Source of the DNA: Nocardia brevicatena NBRC 12119 | GTDB taxonomy: Bacteria; Actinomycetota; Actinomycetes; Mycobacteriales; Mycobacteriaceae | Assembly (NCBI RefSeq): GCF_000308495.1 | Contig: NZ_BAFU01000015.1 | Span: 23,354-87,353, forward strand | DNA: 64,000 nucleotides | Reading direction: 5' to 3' | Shown: positions 28,863-35,550 of the stretch, in pieces | How positions within the stretch are numbered: position 1 is the first letter of the stretch | How the letters are laid out: each line of letters begins with the position of its first letter | Position numbers and translations under genes: made by a program | Notes under the pieces: generated by a model | What the model was told of the DNA's origin: nothing | What the model saw: only the letters and a program-made list of their open reading frames with translations | Databases searched by the model: none

Positions 28863-29732
28863 CTAACCGGACGCCTGCATATCGGCCACGATCGCCGCGA
28901 CCCGGTCACTGGCCTGGGTGGCCCACTCCGGGTGGGTGGTGACGTAGAGGCGATCCGCTTCCACGGCCGACAGGATGATTTCCGCGGCCCGGGCGGCGGG
29001 CATGATCTCGTCCGCCAACCGGGTGACGGCGCCGAGGGCGGGCGCGAACCGCTCCCACTGTTCGGGGGTCAGCGAGCCGAACCATCCTTCGCCGGGCTGC
29101 GGTGGGATGGAATCGCCTTCTCCGAGCATGGATCCGACCCCGTCGGTGAGCCCGCGCAGCATCCGGGTGTCGACCGGCCCCGGGCACACCACCGTGACAC
29201 CGATCCCGGGCGACAGTATGCCCAGTTCGCCGTGGAGTGCCTCCGTCAGGGAGACCACGGCGTGTTTGCTCGCGGTGTAGGGCGCGTTGAACAGGCCGAT
29301 GGAGACGCCCGCCAAGGACGAGGTGTTGACGATATGGCCTTGTCCCGCCGCGATCAGGTGTGGGACGAAAGCGCGTATCCCGTTGACGACGCCCTGCACA
29401 TTGACCGACCAGACCCGTTGCCAGTCGTCGGGTTCCACCAGCCAGATCGGTCCCCCCACCCCCATGCCGGCATTGTTGAACACCAGGTCGACCCGGCCGA
29501 AGTGCCGCAGGGTGGTGTCGGCCAACCGTTGCACCTGTGTCGGATCGGCGACATCGGTCGGTACCGCCAGGGTGTCGGACCCGAGTTCGGCGGCGGTTTT
29601 CGCCACCGCGTCGCTGTCGATATCGGCGAGCGCCACTCGTATCCCGCGGGCGCACAGTGCCTGCGCCACCGCGCGTCCGATTCCGTTGGCGGCGCCGGTC
29701 ACGACCGCGACCTGTCCGGCTTGCAGTTTCAT
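28863..29732 (-). CDS. Short-chain dehydrogenase/reductase
   Basis: A 289-residue classical SDR: 'VAVVTGAANGIGRAVAQ' cofactor motif, 'ALADIDSDAV' (Asp after the second strand, suggesting NAD), 'LVFNNAGMGVGG', catalytic 'VNTSSLAGVSIGLFNAPYTASKHAV' in two pieces (Ser in NTSS, Tyr and Lys in YTASK) and 'VCPGPVDT' after the sixth strand. The substrate is unknown. Its ATG overlaps the stop of the TetR gene (ATGA), so the two are a coupled operon read from the promoter around 30420 and probably autoregulated. Confidence 0.87.
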   Translation of the reverse strand: MKLQAGQVAVVTGAANGIGRAVAQALCARGIRVALADIDSDAVAKTAAELGSDTLAVPTDVADPTQVQRLADTTLRHFGRVDLVFNNAGMGVGGPIWLVEPDDWQRVWSVNVQGVVNGIRAFVPHLIAAGQGHIVNTSSLAGVSIGLFNAPYTASKHAVVSLTEALHGELGILSPGIGVTVVCPGPVDTRMLRGLTDGVGSMLGEGDSIPPQPGEGWFGSLTPEQWERFAPALGAVTRLADEIMPAARAAEIILSAVEADRLYVTTHPEWATQASDRVAAIVADMQASG

Positions 29733-30409
29733 TTCGTTTCCCTCCGTTGACGGTCGGTCGAGGTTTCCGCGGAATCCCGGGCGTTTCGCGCGCCTTCGGG
29801 AGCGGTCGCACGGTCGAACAAGGCGACCAGTTCGGCCGCGTAGAACTCCACATCCCCCACTTGGCCTTCGGCGTATCGGATCGCGATGGTGTCGATGGCC
29901 GCACGCAGCGCGACCGCCATCACATGGGGGTCGAAATCGCCGAACGCGCCGGTGACCTGGCCTTCGCGCAGGCCCTGTTCGAGTGGGGGGAGTGGTGAGT
30001 CCGCGCCGGCGTCGTCCAGGAAGGGTTCCCCGAGCGCCGCCCGTGCATTGCTGTTGAGTTCGATCAGGGCCCGCAGGACGCCCGTCCGCTCCCGCATGAA
30101 CTCCATGTTCGCGGTGATATACGCGGCCAACTGCTCCCGGTGGCCGGGCGCGGCCAGAATGCGCGGCAGGATGAATTCCGTGGCGGCGTCTTTCGCCGCC
30201 ACCACGACGGCCCGCATCAACTCTTCCTTACCGCTGAAGTGGTAGGAGATCAGCCTCGTGCTGCTGAGGCCGGCATGCTTCGCGATCTTCGCGAACGATG
30301 TCTGTGCGTACCCGACCTCGGCCAGCACCTCGATCGTGGCGGTCACGATCTGCCGGCGCCGCTCCGCGGCGGCCGGAGACAGTGGCGCGGACCCACTTGT
30401 TACTTGCAC
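29729..30409 (-). CDS. TetR-family transcriptional regulator
   Basis: A TetR-family repressor of about 226 residues. The N-terminal HTH reads 'ERRRQIVTATIEVLAEVGYAQ', 'TSFAKIAKHAGLSSTRLISYHFSGKEEL'; the C-terminal part has 'LIELNSNARAALGEP' and 'DPHVMAVALRAAIDTIA', seen in TetR_C regulators. The start is uncertain: I use the GTG at 30409, which lies inside the large operator palindrome, so the transcript may be nearly leaderless. The same reading frame stays open upstream into an AhpD-like domain, with no stop between. The gene is coupled by a 4-bp overlap to the SDR gene, and the palindrome at its 5' end suggests autoregulation. Confidence 0.8.
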   Translation of the reverse strand: MQVTSGSAPLSPAAAERRRQIVTATIEVLAEVGYAQTSFAKIAKHAGLSSTRLISYHFSGKEELMRAVVVAAKDAATEFILPRILAAPGHREQLAAYITANMEFMRERTGVLRALIELNSNARAALGEPFLDDAGADSPLPPLEQGLREGQVTGAFGDFDPHVMAVALRAAIDTIAIRYAEGQVGDVEFYAAELVALFDRATAPEGARNARDSAETSTDRQRRETK

Positions 30410-30436
30410 GAGTAAGAAATTACTCGTGCAAGTAAC
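30399..30436. promoter_or_regulatory. Large nested palindrome, probable TetR operator
   Basis: Perfect inverted repeat: arm GTTACTTGCACGAGTAA (30399-30415), spacer GAAA, arm TTACTCGTGCAAGTAAC (30420-30436). Each 17-bp arm contains TTACTtGCaCGAGTAA, itself a near-palindrome of the T-T-A-C-T-N-G-N-N-C-N-A-G-T-A-A type bound by many TetR proteins, so two complete operators sit side by side in mirror image. It lies at the 5' end of the TetR gene at 29729-30409. Binding is inferred. Confidence 0.75.
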
Positions 30437-30703
30437 AGTCTGCAAGGGGCTACCGCTACATTCCGGGGCACGCTCTGGGATGGCAGGCGGTGCGGCGACG
30501 GAGGCATCACCCCACTCGTCTCCGGCTTCGCCGACCGGTACCTGCGATGGCTCGAGCCCCCACAGCGGAGCCGGTCGGAGGGGAACCGGCCGCACCGCGG
30601 ATCGTGAGTATTCGTCGGACCGCTCGCCGAGCGGTTCGTCGTGTTCGGCGAGCAGTCCGGCGTGATCGAGGCGCCGGTGGTGGCCGAGCCACCGGGACGA
30701 GAC

Positions 30704-31207
30704 CGGTGACCACCGTTCCGCGGGCGGGCGCCCGGGCAGCGGCTTACCGATGACGGCCGGCGGGAGGATGAAGTTCACCTGGCCGATCACCATCGCGAGG
30801 GTCGCCATGGCCTTGTCGTCGTAGTGTTCGGCGGCGCGGGCGTAGAGCTCGTCGGGCACCCGCTCGCCGTGCGGCGCAGGTCGGAGGACCGCTTCCGCCA
30901 GCGCGAGCGCCGCACGCTCGGCTTCGGTGAAGTAGGGGCTGTCCTGCCACGTCGCCACCGCGGTGATCCGCTCCTCGCTTTCCCCGTCCGCGCGCAGGTT
31001 GCCCGAGTGCAGGACAACGAGGTAGGTACTGCCGACGATCTGGCCCGCACGCAGCTGGACCAGGCCGATCGTGGTGCGCGGGACCGAGCCGTTGCCGGTG
31101 GCCTCGAAGAGTGCCGCGCCGACCTTGCCGAGCTCCGGGACGAGCTGCTGCGGATTGGGCAGGCGGGAACCGGTCGAGGCCTGCGAGGCGGTCGAACAAG
31201 CTTGCAT
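30704..31207 (-). CDS. AhpD-like / carboxymuconolactone decarboxylase family domain without its cysteines
   Basis: About 168 residues of an AhpD-like alpha-helical domain: 'VGAALFEATGNGSVPRTTIGL', cut here at both ends, then 'QLRAGQIVGSTYLVVLHSGNL', 'ESEERITAVATWQDSPYFTEAER' in two parts and 'HYDDKAMATLAMVIGQVNF'. In related proteins the redox pair is C-x-x-C before the conserved His (G-C-x-Y-C-x-x-L-H); here the same place reads 'GSTYLVVLHS', so both cysteines are gone. ATG at 31207. The frame has no stop after the domain and stays open through about 300 bp of unremarkable sequence into the TetR gene (29729), giving a 492-residue open frame. The domain end is placed at 30704 by eye. Downstream of DoxX by 40 bp, probably co-transcribed. 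Confidence 0.6.
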
Positions 31208-31247
31208 GGCTGTGGTTTTCCTCTCTTCGGGTGTGATGTCCCTGAGA

Positions 31248-31685
31248 TCAGGCGTGCTGGTGACGCGGGGCGCCGAGCCTCCACAGCGGGGCGAAGGTGG
31301 TTCCGCCCTGCGGCAGCCAGGCGCGGGCGGCGAAGGTGGCGGTGGCGAAGAACAGCGGCATGGCCCACTTGTCCGGGCCGTCGCCGGCGGCCAGGTGGGA
31401 TGTGGCGGCGCCACCGTAGACGAAGACCAGCCCGGCGTAGGCCCATTCCTTCGTGTGGGGATGGCCGGGAGTGAGGATTGCCGCGAGCGCCGCGGTCTTG
31501 GCCACGCCGAGGATGGTCGCGAAGTACATGAGGTAGCCGAGGTGGTCGAACGAGTCGCGGACGTAGGAGATCCGGGCCAGATCCCAGTACGCGCCGATCG
31601 CGGTTTCGGCCAGTACGGCGGTCACGGGAACCCAGCGCGCGAGTTTCCGGCCACGGGAGATCATCGAAGTAGTGCGGGTGGACAT
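31248..31685 (-). CDS. DoxX-like small membrane protein
   Basis: A 145-residue membrane protein with about four hydrophobic helices, e.g. 'LGYLMYFATILGVAKTAALAAIL', shown broken at residue 20 elsewhere, 'AYAGLVFVYGGAATSHLAAG' and 'MPLFFATATFAARAWL'. 'HLGYLMYFATILGVAK' and the A-x-x-F-x-Y-x-G-A-x-x-S-H-L pattern match the DoxX-like family, often found with AhpD-like or redox stress genes in actinobacteria. Function beyond that is not known. It starts at ATG 31685 and is followed 40 bp later by the AhpD-like gene. Confidence 0.75.
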   Translation of the reverse strand: MSTRTTSMISRGRKLARWVPVTAVLAETAIGAYWDLARISYVRDSFDHLGYLMYFATILGVAKTAALAAILTPGHPHTKEWAYAGLVFVYGGAATSHLAAGDGPDKWAMPLFFATATFAARAWLPQGGTTFAPLWRLGAPRHQHA

Positions 31686-32083
31686 GGTCGTATTGCTCCT
31701 CGAGGTGAAGAGGGGTGGTTGCCGGAGGCGGCCGAGGCGATCGCGGTGCCGGTCGCGGCGCGGTGGATGGCCGCGGCCAGTCGAGCGTTCTCGGGGGCGT
31801 TGAACGCGAAGGTGGCTCGGCGGCGGGTGTAGCCGTAGGTGAGACCGCTGTGCGGGTCGGCGAATCCGTCCGAACCGGCGTGCCCGAAAGCGTGGACGCC
31901 GAGGAACGGATGCAGCAGGCTCTTGGCCTCGAAACCCAGCGTGTAGGGGGCCTACGCGCCGCGCACCAGATCCGCGCCGCTGGAATGGATCGTGGAAATG
32001 GTGGCGATGGTTTCCAGCGACAGCAGTGGTGGCCGGCCGTCGACGCCGGTCAGGGCGCTGCGTGGAATGAGCATAGGGGACAT
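31686..32083 (-). pseudogene. Remnant of a beta-lactamase-like serine hydrolase (C-terminal third)
   Basis: One reading frame carries the C-terminal part of a class C beta-lactamase/esterase: 'SALTGVDGRPPLLSLETIAT', 'IHSSGADLVRGA', then a TAG (31952-31954), then 'APYTLGFEAKSLLHPFLG', 'HAFGHAGSDGFADPHSGL', 'YGYTRRRATFAFNAPEN'. The H-A-F-G-H-x-G and A-D-P-x-x-G-x-x-x-G-Y-T pattern is diagnostic for this family. The N-terminal two thirds with the S-x-x-K nucleophile are missing; upstream of about 32083 the DNA belongs to the lipoprotein gene. Truncation plus an internal stop make it a pseudogene. The open frame on the opposite strand is a shadow. Confidence 0.6.
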
Positions 32084-32688
32084 AGCTGTTCGGACCGTGA
32101 TCTCGGCGGTTCGTCCATCGGTGACACGGACGGCGTCACGGTTTCGGACGGTATCTCCACCTCGGGCGTTGGTTCGGTCGGTGGGGCGGACGTGGCCGGC
32201 GAGTAGTGGTCCGGGTCCTCGTCGCAGGGCAGTTGCTTCGGTGTCAGGGCGCCGGTGAACAGGATCAGTTGCTTTCCCGGCTTCAGGATCAACGAGGGAG
32301 TGGCCGCCTCGGGATCGGATTCGTCCTCCTCCGCACCAAGGTATTCCGCGAACTGGCATCGGCTCAGCGTGGTGTCTGTACCGGTCTGCACCTCCACGGT
32401 CACACAGCCATCGCACTTCTTCGCGATCTCGGTTCTCACCTCCTGTTCGATCGCGACGATGGGCGCACCATAGCTGAGCGTGATCGGCGGAATCTTGAAC
32501 GGCGCTCCGGGCACTTCCGCGGCATCCGTCTTTCCCGGCAGCCCAGGGGGACCCCCTTCCGGCGGCGTTTCGGGGGTGAGCAGGCCGGCCTGCCGTGTCG
32601 TATCCGCGCTCCGTTCGGGCATCGACGTCGCACATCCCCCCACCACCAGAGCCGCGACCACGCACACCAATACTCGCCACATCGACAT
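32050..32688 (-). CDS. Predicted secreted lipoprotein
   Basis: A 212-residue protein with a lipoprotein signal: 'MSMWRVLVCVVAALVVGGCA', hydrophobic core then the lipobox V-G-G-C with Cys21 as the lipidated residue. The mature part is Pro/Thr/Glu-rich with a conserved-looking centre 'APIVAIEQEVRTEIAKKCDG' followed by 'CVTVEVQTGTDTTLSRCQF', which holds three cysteines, and a low-complexity Pro/Ser tail. I do not recognise the family. ATG at 32688 has GAGGAGG about 5 nt upstream. It lies upstream of the serine-hydrolase remnant, whose breakpoint coincides with this gene's 3' end. Confidence 0.7.
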   Translation of the reverse strand: MSMWRVLVCVVAALVVGGCATSMPERSADTTRQAGLLTPETPPEGGPPGLPGKTDAAEVPGAPFKIPPITLSYGAPIVAIEQEVRTEIAKKCDGCVTVEVQTGTDTTLSRCQFAEYLGAEEDESDPEAATPSLILKPGKQLILFTGALTPKQLPCDEDPDHYSPATSAPPTEPTPEVEIPSETVTPSVSPMDEPPRSRSEQLCPLCSFHAAP

Positions 32689-32945
32689 GGCTGCCTCCTC
32701 GCCCGAAGACGTCGGCCGGCGCGGAAACCTGTGTCTCCAACAGCATTGGACGCCACGCCCACCTTCCGGGGCTTGAACATCATCGCTCGTGCCCGATGTC
32801 GTCGCAGGCCGATTACCGAACAACAGGGATAAACGTGACGCCCAGGCCTTTACACGGGACGCTCCGCTGTTGCAGCGTCAACTCACGCGCCGGCGGAATC
32901 CGACAATAGCTGCCGCCGGGACGGCACCATTGGCGACAATTGCTT

Positions 32946-33308
32946 ATGGGGCAAAAACTTTGGGTGTCCACCCGCAATGGGTTCTGGGTTCGTGCCGATC
33001 AGGTGGTGGCGGTCGGGGTCGTCGAGGTCGGTACCCAACTTTCCGAAAGTCCGGGGAGTTTCGGTGAGTGTGACGTGGTCGTGAGACTGGCGGTCCCGGC
33101 AGGGGAATGGGAAACCGACGAATCCGGTACCAGCGGCAGAATGAGGCCCGCCACGTATTCCTTGGCCCGGCTCCCCGACGCGAAGTTCGCGAGGGAGGTC
33201 GCCAGTGAGGTGATGGTCCGTCTGGCCCAGCACACCGATGACGCCGCCACTCTCAAGGTCACGCTCGATGGCACGGTGGTCCTCGCCCCGCTTCCGTCGG
33301 TCGAATGA
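32946..33308 (+). CDS. Hypothetical protein, about 120 residues
   Basis: A 120-residue open frame starting 'MGQKLWVSTRNGFWVRADQV' and ending 'TLKVTLDGTVVLAPLPSVE'. It is free of signal or membrane segments, with alternating hydrophobic strands in the first half and a helix around 'AKFAREVASEVMVRLAQH'. I recognise no family; small proteins of this look occur in Nocardia and related genera. ATG at 32946; an in-frame TTG lies 6 nt earlier. It faces away from the lipoprotein gene. Confidence 0.6.
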   Translation: MGQKLWVSTRNGFWVRADQVVAVGVVEVGTQLSESPGSFGECDVVVRLAVPAGEWETDESGTSGRMRPATYSLARLPDAKFAREVASEVMVRLAQHTDDAATLKVTLDGTVVLAPLPSVE

Positions 33309-33430
33309 ACGTCCGGGCTCACGAGGGAGCGCGGTCGGTGCCGGTCATCATCGAACAGGCCACCGGCGCCCCGGTCGACGGCCTGCCGATGGTGCACCTC
33401 CAACTCGACACCGGGGTGGAACCCCGCTGA
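33305..33430 (+). CDS. Possible small ORF, 41 residues
   Basis: ATG at 33305 overlaps the stop of the preceding gene (ATGA) and opens a 41-codon frame containing 'SVPVIIEQATGAPVDGLPMV'. The coupling-type overlap is the only support; there is no recognisable domain. It may be a short co-translated peptide or chance. Confidence 0.25.
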   Translation: MNVRAHEGARSVPVIIEQATGAPVDGLPMVHLQLDTGVEPR

Positions 33431-33517
33431 CCGGCCGGCCCGCCCGGCGCCCGGTGCTGTCGGCAGGCCCCCCGATGGGTCGGCGGCCCGGCCTCGGGAC
33501 TCCGGCCTCTCGCCGGG

Positions 33518-34459
33518 TCAGGCGGGAATCAGGATGGTCTTGCCCCGCAGGCGGCCTGTCGCGGCATCCTCGTGCACGCTCGCGAGGTCGGCCAGCGGTC
33601 GGCGGTCGGCGACATCGATCCGCAGCGTCCCGGCGTCGACGCGGTCGACGAGACCCGCCAGTTGCCGGGCATCGCCGCGGACGAAGACGCGAGCGGTACG
33701 CACCTGCCGTCCGGGGTTCTCCGGGGGAGGTGTCGTGGTGCTGAGCAGTGTTCCTCCGTCGCGGACGAGATCGACGAGACCGGCGGTCTCGGCGGGTGAG
33801 GTGGCCACCAGGTTGAGTACGACATCGAACGTCCCGCCGTCCACGGTGAGGGAGGGGGTTGTGTGATCGAGGTGGCCGATGATCCGGTCGGCTCCGTAAT
33901 CGCGGAGCCGATCCGCGCTGCGCGTGCTCGCGGTCGCGGTGACGACGGCTCCGGCCTGTTTCGCGAGTTGGGTCGCATAGCCGCCGACCGCGCCCCCGGC
34001 TCCGTTGATCAGGATGGTCTGTCCGGGTTTCGTTTCGGCGAGTTCGAACAGCGCCTGCCAGGCGGTGAGGCCGGTGGCGGGCAGGGCGGCGGCGTCGGCC
34101 AACTCCACCGTTCGCGGCGCCGCGGCGAGCGCCTCGGCCGGCGCGAGCACGTACTCGGCCGCGGCGCCGTCGGCCGTCATCGGTAGGAACGCCACCACCG
34201 CATCATCCACGTGCAGGTTGCCGGCGATATCGGGGCCGAGTTCGGTGATCGTCCCGGCGACGTCGACGCCCGGTATGTGCGGCAACGCGATCGGGAACAC
34301 CTCGGTGAGATAACCGGCGCGGATCGCCGCGTCGACGGGGTTGAACGAGGTGGCGGCCACCTTCACCAGCGCTTCGCCCGCACCCGGGACCGGTCGCTCG
34401 ATCTTCTCGTAGTCCAGGACGTCGCTGTCGCCGTACCGGTGATAACGCACTGCCTTCAT
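33518..34459 (-). CDS. NADPH:quinone oxidoreductase / zinc-independent alcohol dehydrogenase family
   Basis: A 313-residue medium-chain reductase of the quinone-oxidoreductase type: 'MKAVRYHRYGDSDVL' start, 'AATSFNPVDAAIRAGYL', 'LPHIPGVDVAGTITELG', 'FNPVD' and the nucleotide site 'ILINGAGGAVGGYATQLAKQ'. No structural zinc cysteine cluster is seen, as usual for this group. ATG at 34459 with GGAGGAGG about 7 nt upstream. The substrate is probably a quinone or reactive enone. The divergent MarR gene and the three palindromes between them suggest induction by an electrophile. Confidence 0.85.
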   Translation of the reverse strand: MKAVRYHRYGDSDVLDYEKIERPVPGAGEALVKVAATSFNPVDAAIRAGYLTEVFPIALPHIPGVDVAGTITELGPDIAGNLHVDDAVVAFLPMTADGAAAEYVLAPAEALAAAPRTVELADAAALPATGLTAWQALFELAETKPGQTILINGAGGAVGGYATQLAKQAGAVVTATASTRSADRLRDYGADRIIGHLDHTTPSLTVDGGTFDVVLNLVATSPAETAGLVDLVRDGGTLLSTTTPPPENPGRQVRTARVFVRGDARQLAGLVDRVDAGTLRIDVADRRPLADLASVHEDAATGRLRGKTILIPA

Positions 34460-34480
34460 GACTTCCTCCTCCGGATATTT

Positions 34481-34580
34481 GCTTCGAGTTCGAAGCTTAC
34501 AGTCAGGGCCAACATGTTTCGATATCGAAGTAATTCCGGTATTGGATGTGAAGCGCATCACATATCTCCGATATCGAAGC
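34481..34580. promoter_or_regulatory. Three related palindromes, probable MarR operators
   Basis: Between the quinone oxidoreductase and MarR genes lie GCTTCGA-GT-TCGAAGC (34481-34496), TTCGATATCGAA (34518-34529, perfect) and TCCGATATCGAA (34567-34578, one mismatch). All share a T-T-C-G-A half site. Spacing between the second and third is about five helical turns (49 bp). They flank the likely promoters of both genes. MarR binding is inferred from position and symmetry. Confidence 0.6.
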
Positions 34581-34595
34581 ACTTACGATTGGCGA

Positions 34596-35105
34596 GTGAC
34601 CGACGCCCTCGAGCCCGAACAGTTGGGTACCTACTTCGTGCTCATGGAATCGGCCGGCCTGCTCCAGCACGCCGTGGAACAGCAGCTGCGGGCCGCGGGC
34701 GATCTCAGTTACGTACAGTTCCAACTGCTCGCCCGGCTCGCCGCCGCGGAGGGCAGGCTGACCATGACCGAACTGGCCGATGGTGTGGTCTACAGTCGCA
34801 GCGGACTGACCCACCAGGCCGGCCTGCTGGAGCGGGCAGGGCTCATCACCCGGGCACCCAGCCCCGACGACCAGCGCGCCACATCGGTCACCATCACCGA
34901 AGCGGGTATGGCCCGCGTGAACCAGGTCCTGCCCGGCCATATCGAGGTCGTGCGGCGCATGCTGTTCGAGCCGCTGCCGGCGCGGGATGTGCGCACCCTT
35001 GGCGCCATCATGACCCGCGTCCGCGACCATATGAGAGCCCGACCGCCCCGCTCGGCAACTTCTCGCAAGCGCCGCACGTCGAGTGCTCGGACCGAGGATG
35101 AATGA
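34596..35105 (+). CDS. MarR-family transcriptional regulator
   Basis: A 169-residue MarR protein: 'LSYVQFQLLARLAAAEGRL' leads into the winged helix 'TMTELADGVVYSRSGLTHQAGLLERAGLI' (recognition helix SRSGLTHQ), wing 'SPDDQRATSVTITEAGM', then the C-terminal dimer helix. GTG at 34596 is chosen because the protein body begins there and the upstream part of the frame covers the operators. Likely represses the divergent quinone oxidoreductase gene and itself. Confidence 0.82.
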   Translation: MTDALEPEQLGTYFVLMESAGLLQHAVEQQLRAAGDLSYVQFQLLARLAAAEGRLTMTELADGVVYSRSGLTHQAGLLERAGLITRAPSPDDQRATSVTITEAGMARVNQVLPGHIEVVRRMLFEPLPARDVRTLGAIMTRVRDHMRARPPRSATSRKRRTSSARTEDE

Positions 35106-35550
35106 AAGAGCGGCGTCGGCGCCTGCCGGGTCGTAACTCGCCTCCTTCGGTATCGACCGTGACGATCGGGCTCATAGCGGTTGCCGGCGATATGCCGGAT
35201 CCGAGCCGAGCATTCTCCGGCAGCGGAATACGGCACACCCTCTCGGCGCCGACGGAGCGAGTATGGGCGGCGTACCCCGCATGCCGACCCCGCTCACGCT
35301 CGCCGACAACCGGAGCTCGACACCGTCCCGGTCGTGGAACGGACCCGGATCGCATGAGCGAAACACCGTGACCTCCAGCGCCTCTCCATCACCCCGACCT
35401 GCGCCGTCGACAACCCGCGCATCGTTCACACCGGCGATGTAATCGGATATTCATAGTTGAATTGATCTTCTGCCAGTACTTATCACAGATTTGTGAGCGC
35501 GGATTCACGCTGCGTGATAGAACTTCGGGCAGTGTGAAGGGTGGATACTC
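35106..35550. other. 445-bp region without a recognisable gene
   Basis: Between the MarR stop and the GMC oxidoreductase start. Short open frames on both strands have no recognisable features. The last 120 bp (from about 35440) become AT-richer (CGGATATTCATAGTTGAATTG region) and probably hold the GMC promoter; a GAAGGG-like ribosome site lies about 10 nt before the ATG. Confidence 0.5.

Noticed and set aside
30440-30700. Linker between the AhpD-like and TetR domains as a gene of its own
   Set aside because: No start, no domain and Pro/Arg/Ser-rich text in all frames; kept only as part of the read-through frame.
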